Part shown: piece after piece, positions 1-7,728 of the stretch
Layout of the letters: every line of letters starts with the position of its first letter
Numbering within the stretch: the first letter of the stretch is position 1
Source of the DNA: Brooklawnia sp937867175
GTDB lineage: Bacteria; Actinomycetota; Actinomycetes; Propionibacteriales; Propionibacteriaceae
DNA length: 64,000 nt
Direction of reading: 5' to 3'
NCBI GenBank assembly: GCA_036821905.1
Contig: DAISIR010000010.1
Span: 34,157 to 98,156 of the forward strand
Notes under the pieces: model-generated
Told to the model about the DNA's origin: nothing
Seen by the model: only the letters and a program-made list of their open reading frames with translations
Databases searched by the model: none
Translations under genes and position numbers: made by a program

Positions 1-7
1 TGGCGCG

Positions 8-1087
8 TCAGGCATGGACGCGCTCGAACTCCTTCATGAACTCGACGAGGGCCGCGACGCCCTCGATGGGCATCGCATTGTAGATGGACGCACGCATGCC
101 GCCGACCGAGCGATGGCCGCCCAGGTTCGTCAGCCCGGCCTGGGCCGCCTCGGCCACGAATTGGGTGTTCAGTTCTGGTTCGGTCATCAGGAACGGCACG
201 TTCATCCAACTGCGCGAGGACGGCTCGACCGGGTTGGAATAGAACGGCGAGTCGTCGATGAACCCGTAGAGCAGGTCGGCCTTGGCCTGGTTGCGCTCGG
301 CCATGCCGGCCAGGCCGCCGTTCTTCGCGACCCACGCAAGGATCTTGCCCAGCAGGTAGATCGAGAAGGTCGGCGGGGTGTTCAGCATCGAATCGGCGTC
401 GGCCATCTCGCGGTATTGCCAGATCGACGGCGTGCTGGGACGCGCACGGTCGAGCAAGTCGTCGCGCACGATCACCACGGCCATGCCGGCCGGGCCCATG
501 TTCTTCTGGGTGCCGGCGTAGATCACACCGAACTTGGCGACGTCGATGGGACGCGACAGGATCGTCGAGCTCAGGTCGGCGACCAAGGGCACGTCCCCGG
601 TCTGGGGGATATAGCCGAACTCGACCCCGCCGATGGTCTCGTTGGGGGTGTAGTGCAGGTACTTCGCGTTCGGGCTGGTGGTGAAGCTGCCCTCGGCGGG
701 CACTCTGGTGTACTTCGAGTTCTTCTCGTCGGCCACCACGGTGGTCAGCAGGCCCATTCGGCTGGCCTCCTTGAGGGCCTTGGTGCCCCACTGACCAGTC
801 AACACGTAATCTGCCGAGTCGCCGGCAGACGCCAGGTTGAGCGGCACGGCGGCGAATTGCCCCATCCCGCCACCCTGCAAGAAGAGCACTTTGTAGTTGC
901 CGGGGATCTGCATCAGTTCACGCAGCGACCGTTCGGTCTCGGCAGCGCAGGCGATGAAGTCGGCACCGCGATGCGAGACCTCCATCACCGACATGCCGCC
1001 CTTCCAATCGGGCAGCTCGGCCTGGGCCTCCTCAATGACCTCGAGCGGCATCATTGCGGGACCGGCGGAGAAGTTGTAAACGCGCAC
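8..1087 (-). CDS. serC: Phosphoserine aminotransferase
   Basis: This enzyme makes phosphoserine from 3-phosphohydroxypyruvate and glutamate, with PLP, in serine synthesis. The 359-residue protein opens with the family N-terminus VYNFSAGPAMMP and has the PLP-lysine motif YAGTQKNMGP near residues 190-199, with K195 as Schiff-base lysine. Its length matches the E. coli-type enzyme (about 360). The start is GTG; a CACAAT box lies 7 nt upstream on the minus strand, so the mRNA may be leaderless. It stands alone, downstream of the ribosomal protein operon on the same strand and separated from it by a terminator hairpin. No serA or serB is visible. Identification is confident; the start is probable. 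Confidence 0.95.
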   Translation of the reverse strand: MRVYNFSAGPAMMPLEVIEEAQAELPDWKGGMSVMEVSHRGADFIACAAETERSLRELMQIPGNYKVLFLQGGGMGQFAAVPLNLASAGDSADYVLTGQWGTKALKEASRMGLLTTVVADEKNSKYTRVPAEGSFTTSPNAKYLHYTPNETIGGVEFGYIPQTGDVPLVADLSSTILSRPIDVAKFGVIYAGTQKNMGPAGMAVVIVRDDLLDRARPSTPSIWQYREMADADSMLNTPPTFSIYLLGKILAWVAKNGGLAGMAERNQAKADLLYGFIDDSPFYSNPVEPSSRSWMNVPFLMTEPELNTQFVAEAAQAGLTNLGGHRSVGGMRASIYNAMPIEGVAALVEFMKEFERVHA

Positions 1088-1145
1088 GAACCTGATTGTG
1101 TCACCTCGGCGCGGAACTGTGGAGCGCAGTCCAGCCCGGGACGAA

Positions 1146-1179
1146 GAACAGGCCCCACCCGGTTGGGCAGGGCCTGTTC
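1146..1179 (-). terminator. Intrinsic terminator after rplI
   Basis: A 10-bp perfect inverted repeat (GAACAGGCCC paired with GGGCCTGTTC) encloses a 14-nt loop. On the minus strand it lies about 27 nt after the rplI stop and is followed by a modest T-rich stretch. It would end the rpsF-ssb-rpsR-rplI transcript before serC. Confidence 0.75.
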
Positions 1180-1205
1180 GATGCCTTCGGCGAATGTCGG
1201 TCAGC

Positions 1206-1652
1206 TCAGGCGGTGACGACCTCGACCGGCACGTGGGCGGTCACCGCATCGGTGAGCTTCACGGCCACGATGTGCGTCCCCACCGACTTGATCGGCTTGG
1301 CTGCGGAGATCGCCCGCTTGTCGAGCAACGGGCCACCGGCCTTCTTGATCGCGGTGGCGACCTCGTTGCTGGTGACGGCGCCGTAGAGCTTGCCGGAGGC
1401 GTCGGCACGAACCGGCACCTGCACCTGCAGGCCCTCGAGTTGCGTGCGGACCTGCGCGGCGTGCTCGTTGCTGCGGATCTGCTTAGCGTCGCGGGCACGT
1501 TGGATGCCCTCGATCTGCTTGGCGGTGCCCCGGTTGTAGGCGATGGCGTAACCGCGCGGCAGCAAGAAGTTGCGCCCGTAGCCGTCCTTGACCTCGATGA
1601 CGTCGCCGGCCACCCCGAGGTTGTCGACAGCAGCAGTCAAAATGAGCTTCAT
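1206..1652 (-). CDS. rplI: 50S ribosomal protein bL9
   Basis: Large-subunit protein L9, 148 residues, the normal length. The N-terminal 23S rRNA-binding domain is recognisable from MKLILTAAVDNLG and the basic signature GYGRNFLLPRGYAIAY around residues 24-39. A long central helix and a C-terminal domain follow. It is the last gene of the classic rpsF-ssb-rpsR-rplI operon, 16 nt after rpsR. A strong terminator hairpin follows its stop. Nothing is unusual. Confidence 0.97.
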   Translation of the reverse strand: MKLILTAAVDNLGVAGDVIEVKDGYGRNFLLPRGYAIAYNRGTAKQIEGIQRARDAKQIRSNEHAAQVRTQLEGLQVQVPVRADASGKLYGAVTSNEVATAIKKAGGPLLDKRAISAAKPIKSVGTHIVAVKLTDAVTAHVPVEVVTA

Positions 1653-1668
1653 ATCAACTTCCTCCTTG

Positions 1669-1908
1669 TCAGCGAGTGGTCGTGGTGTACGGCAGCAGTG
1701 CGAGTTCGCGCGCGTTCTTGACGGCGATCGCGACCTTGCGCTGGTCTTGGACGCTGAGTCCGGTCACGCGGCGGGCGCGGATCTTGCCACGCTCGGAGAT
1801 GAACTTTCGCAGCAGGGCGGTGTCTTTGTAGTCGACGTTGGCGACGCGAACCGCCTTCACGGGGACGATCTTGCGCTTGTTCAGCGGCTTGCGCTGAGGA
1901 CCGGCCAT
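1669..1908 (-). CDS. rpsR: 30S ribosomal protein bS18
   Basis: Small-subunit protein S18, 79 residues, which pairs with S6 on the central domain of 16S rRNA. The motif YKDTALLRKFISERGKI and the basic segment RARRVTGLSVQDQRKV are diagnostic. The protein contains no cysteine at all, so it is a zinc-independent form; many actinobacteria also keep a second, cysteine-containing S18 elsewhere (family knowledge). It lies 96 nt after ssb and 16 nt before rplI in the conserved operon. Confidence 0.96.
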   Translation of the reverse strand: MAGPQRKPLNKRKIVPVKAVRVANVDYKDTALLRKFISERGKIRARRVTGLSVQDQRKVAIAVKNARELALLPYTTTTR

Positions 1909-2004
1909 TGTGGTGCTCCTTTCCTGGGAGGTCAGGCCTCCCGAGCCCGGCTTGCGCCGGAATGTGCCATGTGGATTCGGGTTTGTTGCCGACCGATCGG
2001 ACGA

Positions 2005-2535
2005 TCAGAACGGCGGTTCTTCGCTTTGGGCGCTAGCCCACGGGTCGTTGGCGGGACCACGGTTGGACGACTGCGAGCCACCGGACTGCCAGTTGTCGCC
2101 GCCGGCCTGGCCGCCACGCTCGTGGCTGCCACCTTGGCCGCTGCCGCCCTGCCAGCCGCCGCCACCTTGCCCGGACGTGCGGTTGACCTTCGCAGTGGCG
2201 TAACGCAGGGACGGGCCGACCTCTTCGACGTCCACCTCGAAGACCGTGCGACGGTTGCCTTCTCGGTCGTCGTAGCTGCGCGACTTCAGGCGACCCTGCA
2301 CGATCACTCGCATGCCCTTGGACAACGTCTCGGCGACGTTCTCGGCAGCCTGGCGCCAGATGGAGCAGTTGAGGAACATGGTGTCGCCGTCTTTCCACTC
2401 GCTCGACTGACGGTCGAACGTCCGTGGCGTCGAGGCAACGGTGAAGTTGGCGACCGCAGCCCCTGAGGGGGTGAAGCGCAGTTCGGGATCTCCGGTCAGA
2501 TTTCCGATCAGCGTGATCTGGGTGTCGCCTGCCAT
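2005..2535 (-). CDS. ssb: Single-stranded DNA-binding protein
   Basis: SSB coats single-stranded DNA in replication, repair and recombination. The 176-residue protein has an N-terminal OB fold (about residues 1-110, starting MAGDTQITLIGNLTGDPELRF), a glycine/glutamine/serine-rich disordered linker, and the acidic tip ending DPWASAQSEEPPF that recruits partner proteins. It sits between rpsF (100 nt upstream) and rpsR, the usual position for the main replicative SSB. The spacer before it contains a small hairpin, ATCCGT-CAG-ACGGAT at 2591-2605, of unknown role. Confidence 0.96.
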   Translation of the reverse strand: MAGDTQITLIGNLTGDPELRFTPSGAAVANFTVASTPRTFDRQSSEWKDGDTMFLNCSIWRQAAENVAETLSKGMRVIVQGRLKSRSYDDREGNRRTVFEVDVEEVGPSLRYATAKVNRTSGQGGGGWQGGSGQGGSHERGGQAGGDNWQSGGSQSSNRGPANDPWASAQSEEPPF

Positions 2536-2635
2536 GTTTCCTCCGTTACGAGTGATGAGTCTTCATTGAGTATCGGCGTCCGCACTGACAATCCGTCAGA
2601 CGGATCACCAGCTGTGGACAACTCGCCGAGCCGAC

Positions 2636-2923
2636 TTACTTGTCGGTGCGCATCACTTTGGTGCGCATGATCTGCTCATCGATCGTCATCAGACGATCCA
2701 TCTCGCTGACCACAGCGGGCGGGGCAGTGACATTGAGCACTGCGTAGATGCCTTCGGGCTTCTTGTTGATCTCGTAGGCCATCCGGCGCCTGCCCCAGAT
2801 GTCCTGGCCGTCGACGGTTCCCTTGCCATTGGTGATGACCAGCAAATGCTTCTCCAGCAGAGCGGGCACCTGACGCTCGTCGACGTCGGGGTCGATGATG
2901 ACCATGATTTCGTACTTACGCAT
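2636..2923 (-). CDS. rpsF: 30S ribosomal protein bS6
   Basis: Small-subunit protein S6, 95 residues, starting MRKYEIMVIIDPDVDE and containing the family segment GQDIWGRRRMAYEINKKPEGIY. It forms a dimer with S18 on 16S rRNA. It is the first gene of the rpsF-ssb-rpsR-rplI operon. A very strong Shine-Dalgarno sequence (AAGGAGGTGG) precedes the ATG by 9 nt. A hairpin in the leader may mediate S6:S18 feedback (separate entry). Confidence 0.97.
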   Translation of the reverse strand: MRKYEIMVIIDPDVDERQVPALLEKHLLVITNGKGTVDGQDIWGRRRMAYEINKKPEGIYAVLNVTAPPAVVSEMDRLMTIDEQIMRTKVMRTDK

Positions 2924-2953
2924 ACGCGAACTCCACCTCCTTCGGACTGGGCG

Positions 2954-2974
2954 GCCGCGGGAATCTCCCGTGGC
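2954..2974 (-). promoter_or_regulatory. Hairpin in the rpsF 5' leader, possible S6:S18 feedback site
   Basis: In the minus-strand transcript, CGGGA and TCCCG pair around a 3-nt loop, with a further CC/GG pair after one mismatch, about 15 nt before the ribosome binding site. In many bacteria the S6:S18 pair binds an rpsF leader hairpin carrying a CCG element (established knowledge). Position and shape fit, but I cannot confirm the consensus by eye. Confidence 0.3.
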
Positions 2975-3028
2975 AGGAGGGCGAATGCAGCGCCGGGGAC
3001 GCGCAGGTGCGCGGCGACGCAGTCGCCA

Positions 3029-3057
3029 ACGATACCTGCGTCGTCCGGGATTGTCGA
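3029..3057 (-). promoter_or_regulatory. Putative promoter of the rpsF operon
   Basis: On the minus strand, TCGACA (3057-3052) is separated by 17 nt from TATCGT (3034-3029). This gives a transcription start near 3022 and a leader of about 100 nt before rpsF. It is the only reasonable sigma-70-type match I saw in the 158-nt upstream gap. Confidence 0.5.
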
Positions 3058-3081
3058 AGTGAGGCAGCCGGGCGGCCGAGC

Positions 3082-3480
3082 TCAGCGCGGCGGCCCCGGC
3101 AGCAGCACCTGACCGTCCCGCACCCAGCCCGCCAAGCCGCCGGCCAGCGAGTGGGCGTTCAGGTCATGGTCACGTAGCAGATGTGCGACCGCGCGGGCAT
3201 GGGCCGGAGTGGAGCTGATCACGATGACCGCCTTGTCCTGGGTTGCCGGGTCGAGCATCGCCAGCGGGTCATGGCCCCAGACGGCATCGGTTGGGGAGGT
3301 CGTGAGGTCGGTGATCGCCACCAGCCGGGCGCCGGGAAGGTGGCCGCGCTCGTACTCGGTCTGGGTGCGGACGTCGATCACCACGCCGCCGTCGGCCAAC
3401 AGTCTGAGGGCATCGGGGACCGAGACGGTGGTCTCGTCGGCCGGCTCATCGCCGGTGTTGAACAGGTCACGCCATCCCAT
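3082..3480 (-). CDS. Rhodanese-like domain protein without catalytic cysteine
   Basis: This 132-residue protein is a single rhodanese domain: the segment GGVVIDVRTQTEYERGHLPG (about residues 31-50) and the C-terminal SLAGGLAGW are typical. Rhodaneses move sulfane sulfur through a cysteine in a CxxGxRS-type loop. Here the loop reads VIVISSTPAHARA, with no cysteine, so transferase activity is unlikely; a binding or regulatory role is an inference. Its ATG follows the stop of the flavin-fold gene by 7 nt, so the two genes are probably co-transcribed and translationally linked. Confidence 0.8.
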   Translation of the reverse strand: MGWRDLFNTGDEPADETTVSVPDALRLLADGGVVIDVRTQTEYERGHLPGARLVAITDLTTSPTDAVWGHDPLAMLDPATQDKAVIVISSTPAHARAVAHLLRDHDLNAHSLAGGLAGWVRDGQVLLPGPPR

Positions 3481-3487
3481 GGGTCAA

Positions 3488-4159
3488 TCACACCACGCCG
3501 GGGCGGTCCGCGTCTCGGCCGCCGGGACTGGGGCGGGCCGCCACGAACCGACGCACCGACGCCGGCAGCGGCAGCCCGGGGTCCTGCCCGGTGGCTGGCA
3601 CTGGGTCGCCAGCCACCACGGTCAACGGGACGGTGCCCATCCACACGTCGTCCGGTGCTTCGTCGGCCCGAGCCAGCTGACCCGTGCGGGCCTTCATCAG
3701 CCAGTGGCCGTCGCTGATCGGCAACGCGAGCGTCATCGTCTTGGCGGCGTCCTTGCTCGCCACCGGCACGATCTCGGAATTGCGGCCGGGCACCAGCAGG
3801 TCGACCAGTAGGTCCAGCGCCGCCCAGTGTTCGTCCCCGGTCAGCCTGGTGGCCACACCCGCCACGACTGCGGAGCGGTAGTTGACCGAGTGGTGCAGGC
3901 CGTTGTAACTCAACCGGATCGCGTCCACCGCATGCACGCAGAAACTGACCGGCGCACCGTCGGCCGCCATCCGAAGCGCCCCGGCACCCGTCGAGCCGTG
4001 GAAGAGCAGTCGGTCACCGTCGCGGGCATAGGCGATCGGGATGACGTGCGGGCGTCCTTCGTACACGGTCGCCAGCACCCCGGAAAGTTGTTCGTCCAAG
4101 AACGCGTCCAGCGCGGCCCGGTCGTCGACGCCGCGGTCGGGTTTGCGGGTGAGCCTCAT
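3488..4159 (-). CDS. Pyridoxamine 5'-phosphate oxidase-fold flavin-binding protein (NimA-like)
   Basis: The 223-residue product belongs to the split-barrel, FMN-binding pyridoxamine oxidase superfamily. It shows GVLATVYEGRPHVIPIAYARDGDRLLFHGS (in pieces) near residues 31-57 and VNYRSAVVAGVATRL near residue 100, as in the NimA-type group. Some members reduce nitroimidazoles or bind heme, but the substrate here is unknown. A TAGGAT box lies exactly 6 nt before the ATG, so the transcript is probably leaderless and starts at this codon. The downstream rhodanese-like gene starts 7 nt after its stop. Confidence 0.8.
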   Translation of the reverse strand: MRLTRKPDRGVDDRAALDAFLDEQLSGVLATVYEGRPHVIPIAYARDGDRLLFHGSTGAGALRMAADGAPVSFCVHAVDAIRLSYNGLHHSVNYRSAVVAGVATRLTGDEHWAALDLLVDLLVPGRNSEIVPVASKDAAKTMTLALPISDGHWLMKARTGQLARADEAPDDVWMGTVPLTVVAGDPVPATGQDPGLPLPASVRRFVAARPSPGGRDADRPGVV

Positions 4160-4201
4160 CTGGCCATCCTACGGCGGGGACGCGCCAGGGCGTCCGATCG
4201 G

Positions 4202-5485
4202 TCAGCTCGCGATGACCACGCCACCGGCGGGACGGATCCGCACGATCCAGCACCTGCCGGCGCCGAGGACGCGGTTCATGCCGGCGCGGAACTCTTCGGC
4301 CATCTCGCTGGGCACATAGGCCTGAATCGTGCCCGCGAACCCGCCTCCATGCACCCGAACCGCGCCGCGCCCACCCAGTAGGTGTGCGGCCAGCGCGAGC
4401 GACACCCCGACTGCCTGCTGCTGCGGCTGGGAGGTCGAGAAGAGGTTCTGCAACTGCATCGCCGACGAGACCCCAGAAGCGCTCACCAGTTCCAGGAAGT
4501 CCGCGAAGCGGCCTTCCGCCAGGGCAGCTGCCTGCAACGGAACTCGCGCGTTGTCGTCGAAGAAATGCGCGGCCCTCAGCACGGCACGATCGCCAGCACT
4601 CGCTCGGACTCCCCGAAGATCTCCCCAGAAATCGGCTGCCGAAACTTCGCTCAGGTACTGCTGACCGAAATGCTGCGCAACCGCGCGCATCTCGTCTGTG
4701 ACCGCCGCGTACTCGTCGGTGAGGTCGGCATGGTCGGCACCCGAGTCGACGATACACAGCACATGCCCGGAGGCCGCCATGTCGAAGTTCACCGGTTGCA
4801 CCACAGGATGAGCGGGATCGGCGAAGTCTATGTGCACGACATTGCCCAGGGAACTGGCCATTTGATCCATCAGGCCCGACGGCTTGCCGAAGAAGACGTT
4901 CTCTGCGTACTGACCGATCTGGGCAAGCTCGACGGGGGTGAGTTCGTCGTTGCAGAAAAGATGATTCACGATGGTGCCGATGAGGATCTCGTAAGCTGCC
5001 GAGGACGACAGCCCTGATCCGCCCGGCACGTTGGAGGTTATGCAGGCATCCCAGCCCTCGATCACGTACCCGCGGTCGCGCATCGCGCGGCAGACACCTC
5101 GCACCAAGGCAGCAGAGGTGCCCCTCTCAGCAGGGATCGGATCGAGCTCGGCGCTGTCCAGCTCAAGTTGCGGATAACCATCCGAGAGCACCCGGATGAT
5201 CCGCGAGCCGTTGCGTCCGGCGCAGGCCGCCATGTCGAGATTGACCGAACCTGCCAGCACATGACCGCGCTGATGGTCGGTGTGGTTGCCGCCCATCTCG
5301 GTGCGTCCCGGAGCAGAGAACAGCCCCGCCTCCTCGCCACCGAAGTCGGCCTGGAAGCGGTCGACCAGCGACGCCAAACGTGTTCGAGCCGATTGCAGCT
5401 CGGCCGGCTCTGCTGCGTAGACCCGCCGGATCTGGTCGTCCAGTGCGCCGCCGACAAGTTGGTCTTTCAAAGTGTTCAGTTCCAC
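4202..5485 (-). CDS. galK: Galactokinase family protein (GHMP kinase)
   Basis: Predicted to phosphorylate galactose to galactose 1-phosphate in the Leloir route. The 427 residues contain the substrate motif GRTEMGGNHTDH (60-71), the ATP loop VPGGSGLSSSAA (153-164) and the C-terminal VRVHGGGFAGTIQAY of GHMP kinases. In E. coli GalK the substrate motif reads GEHTD; here glutamate is asparagine (GNHTD), so sugar specificity should be tested. I chose the GTG at 5485, preceded by GCGGGGAA, rather than an upstream ATG, because the extra residues resemble no galactokinase N-terminus. It is divergent from a sodium symporter; galT and galE are not in the window. Confidence 0.85.
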   Translation of the reverse strand: MELNTLKDQLVGGALDDQIRRVYAAEPAELQSARTRLASLVDRFQADFGGEEAGLFSAPGRTEMGGNHTDHQRGHVLAGSVNLDMAACAGRNGSRIIRVLSDGYPQLELDSAELDPIPAERGTSAALVRGVCRAMRDRGYVIEGWDACITSNVPGGSGLSSSAAYEILIGTIVNHLFCNDELTPVELAQIGQYAENVFFGKPSGLMDQMASSLGNVVHIDFADPAHPVVQPVNFDMAASGHVLCIVDSGADHADLTDEYAAVTDEMRAVAQHFGQQYLSEVSAADFWGDLRGVRASAGDRAVLRAAHFFDDNARVPLQAAALAEGRFADFLELVSASGVSSAMQLQNLFSTSQPQQQAVGVSLALAAHLLGGRGAVRVHGGGFAGTIQAYVPSEMAEEFRAGMNRVLGAGRCWIVRIRPAGGVVIAS

Positions 5486-5541
5486 GTCATTCCCCGCTTC
5501 ATTGCTGGTCCTTAGACGAGATCTTAGCAAGATGTGTGCGG

Positions 5542-5570
5542 TTGACGCCGTACGACCACAGTCGTATGGT
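5542..5570 (+). promoter_or_regulatory. Promoter with overlapping operator in the galK-symporter intergenic region
   Basis: TTGACG (5542-5547), a 17-nt spacer and TATGGT (5565-5570) form a good sigma-70-type promoter facing the symporter. An inverted repeat, CGTACGAC-CACA-GTCGTATG (5549-5568, 7 of 8 positions paired), fills the spacer and overlaps the -10 box. A repressor bound there would block RNA polymerase. The LacI-type protein at 7729 is the obvious candidate (inference). On the other strand TTGACA lies at 5605-5600, possibly the galK -35, without a clear -10. Confidence 0.55.
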
Positions 5571-5662
5571 TGCGTTACCAGAGTCGGTCGGGTCTGCCTT
5601 GTCAAGCAGGCCAGGACCGATCGGCGCCGCCCACACCACCCACCACCCGAACGGGGACACAG

Positions 5663-7363
5663 ATGACAGCACTCCTGCTTCCGCTGGAGGAGAAACTCCT
5701 GCTCAACGCCTATTGGTACGACTACATCCCGATAGTCATCTACTTCGCGTTCGTGATCGGGGTGGGTTTCGTGATGAAGGCGAAGGCGTCCTCCTCCGAT
5801 GCATTCCTCACCGGCGCGCGCTCACTGCCCGCTTGGGTCACCGGTATCGCGTTCGTCTCGGCCAACCTGGGTGCTGTCGAGATCATGGGCATGTCGGCCA
5901 ACGGCGCCCAGTACGGGATGCCGACCTTCCACTACTTCTGGGTCGGCGCCATCCCGGCGATGCTCTTCTTGGGCATCGTGATGATGCCGTTCTACTACGG
6001 CTCGAAGGTCCGCTCGGTGCCCGAGTTCATGTTCAAGCGTTACGGCACCACGGCTCACCTGATCAACGCGCTGAGCTTCGCGCTGGCGCAGTTGCTGATC
6101 GCCGGTATCAACCTGTTCCTGCTGGGCAAGATCATCAACTGGTTGCTGGGGTGGCCATTGATCGTCGCGCTGATCGTCGCGGCCATCATCGTGTTCACCT
6201 ACATCTCGGTGGGCGGTCTGGCGGCAGCCATCTACAACGAGGTGCTGCAGTTCTTCGTGATCGTGGCGGCGTTGCTGCCGCTGACCCTGATCGGCCTGCA
6301 CCGTACCGGCGGTTGGAGCGGGCTCACACGTCAGATCACCGAACTCGCCAATCAAGCCGGCACTGATCCGGCACTGCAGCTGAACTCGTGGCCCGGGACG
6401 CTGCTGTCGGGCTTCGACTCCCCGGTGATGTCGGTCGTGGGCATCGTCTTCGGCCTCGGCTTCGTGCTCTCGTTCGGCTACTGGACGACCAACTTCGTCG
6501 AGGTTCAGCGCGCGATGGCCTCCGACTCGCTCTCGGCCGCCCAGAAGACGCCGATCATCGGCACCTTCGTGAAGATGTTCATCCCCTTCTTGGTGATCAT
6601 CCCCGGCATGGTGGCCGGCGTCCTGGTGACCGAAGTTGCGGATGCAAAACTCACCGGCGCCGATTTCGAGTACAACAATGCGATTCTGCTGCTGATGCGT
6701 GACGTGCTGCCCAATGGACTGCTCGGCCTGGCCATCACCGGCCTGCTCGCATCGTTCATGGCAGGCATGGCCGCCAACATTTCGGCCTTCAACACAGTCT
6801 TCAACGTCGACCTTTACCAGCGCTACCTCCGGCCTGGCCAGGCTGACTCGCACTATCTCAAAGTGGGGAAGTACACCACTGCCGCGGCTTCGATCATCGC
6901 CATCTTCACCGCGCTGATCGCTGCGCAGTACTCGAATCTGATGGATTACCTCCAGCAGCTCTTCTCGATGTTCAATGCCCCGCTGTTCGCAACGTTCATC
7001 GTCGGTATGTTCTGGAAGCGGGCCACCCCTGCCGCAGGTTGGACCGGCCTGGCATCTGGCACCTTGGCGGCGCTGAGTGTGAACATCTTGCTTTGGAGCG
7101 GAGTGATCGCGCTACCCGGCCAGGGCGGTGCCTTCCTCGCAGCCACGGTCGCCTTCTTGACCGACGTCATCGTCACCATCGTGGTCTCGCAGTTCACCCA
7201 GCCGAAGCCGGACGCCGAGTTGCGCGGTTTCGTCTACGCCCTGACGCCCAAGGAAGATCGCACCGACCCGCACCTGCATGAGATGCCCGTCTGGCGCCGT
7301 CCCGTACCGTTGGCGATCGTGGCCGGTGTGCTCGTCGTCACCTTGAACGTAGTCTTCCACTGA
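5663..7363 (+). CDS. Sodium:solute symporter (SSS family), probable sugar transporter
   Basis: This 566-residue inner-membrane protein belongs to the SSS family, which includes the sodium/glucose and sodium/galactose carriers. About 14 hydrophobic segments run from residue 18 to the end. The family region near LTGARSLPAWVTGIAFVSANLGAVEIMGMSANG (in pieces) and FGYWTTNFVEVQRAMAS are clear. The ATG at 5663 follows an ACGGGGAC ribosome site and removes an implausible N-terminal extension. Divergent galK suggests galactose as substrate (inference). A small membrane protein gene follows by 29 nt. Confidence 0.88.
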   Translation: MTALLLPLEEKLLLNAYWYDYIPIVIYFAFVIGVGFVMKAKASSSDAFLTGARSLPAWVTGIAFVSANLGAVEIMGMSANGAQYGMPTFHYFWVGAIPAMLFLGIVMMPFYYGSKVRSVPEFMFKRYGTTAHLINALSFALAQLLIAGINLFLLGKIINWLLGWPLIVALIVAAIIVFTYISVGGLAAAIYNEVLQFFVIVAALLPLTLIGLHRTGGWSGLTRQITELANQAGTDPALQLNSWPGTLLSGFDSPVMSVVGIVFGLGFVLSFGYWTTNFVEVQRAMASDSLSAAQKTPIIGTFVKMFIPFLVIIPGMVAGVLVTEVADAKLTGADFEYNNAILLLMRDVLPNGLLGLAITGLLASFMAGMAANISAFNTVFNVDLYQRYLRPGQADSHYLKVGKYTTAAASIIAIFTALIAAQYSNLMDYLQQLFSMFNAPLFATFIVGMFWKRATPAAGWTGLASGTLAALSVNILLWSGVIALPGQGGAFLAATVAFLTDVIVTIVVSQFTQPKPDAELRGFVYALTPKEDRTDPHLHEMPVWRRPVPLAIVAGVLVVTLNVVFH

Positions 7364-7392
7364 TTTCGGCGACAACGAGAGAAGGATCAACA

Positions 7393-7650
7393 ATGACCTC
7401 ACCGAAGACCACTGTCCAACAACGCAGTGACCTCACCGATATCCGTTTCATCATCGCTTCCGCCCTCGGGTTGATCGGCATCTTCCTACTGGTTTGCGCC
7501 GCTTTCGCCGGTAACCCCGACGAGATGGCGAAGACCGGCGACATCAACGCCAATCTCTGGGCGGGCGTCGGGCTACTGATCGTCGCGGTCGTCATGGGCA
7601 TCTGGTGGAAGATCGACCCCACTGCTGGCGCGTCCGCGCACAGCGAGTAG
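7393..7650 (+). CDS. Small two-helix membrane protein associated with the symporter
   Basis: An 85-residue protein with two hydrophobic helices (about residues 20-40 and 56-72), separated by a short polar loop, and a polar N-terminus. I do not recognise a named family. It lies 29 nt after the SSS transporter, follows a GAGAGAAGGA ribosome site and precedes a strong terminator, so it is the second gene of a two-gene transcript. An accessory or stabilising role for the transporter is an inference from position. Confidence 0.75.
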   Translation: MTSPKTTVQQRSDLTDIRFIIASALGLIGIFLLVCAAFAGNPDEMAKTGDINANLWAGVGLLIVAVVMGIWWKIDPTAGASAHSE

Positions 7651-7664
7651 CGGCACATCTGGCA

Positions 7665-7704
7665 GGCGTAACGGTGCCGCACGGACCAGCGGCACCGTTA
7701 CGCC
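7665..7704 (+). terminator. Strong hairpin terminator after the symporter operon
   Basis: A perfect 16-bp inverted repeat (GGCGTAACGGTGCCGC and its complement) surrounds an 8-nt loop, 14 nt after the stop of the small membrane gene. No T-run follows, as is common in high-GC actinobacteria. It separates the transporter genes from the LacI-type regulator. Confidence 0.8.
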
Positions 7705-7728
7705 GCCAAACTTGACAGGGGGAGTGGC

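Noticed and set aside
14..1216. 400-codon open frame on the plus strand over serC
   Set aside because: It is antisense to a clear serC, has His/Gly/Arg-biased low-complexity composition and no family similarity; long shadow frames are expected at this GC.
5822..6853. 343-codon frame opposite the symporter
   Set aside because: Composition (Asp/His/Arg/Gln-rich) is that of an antisense shadow of a membrane protein gene.
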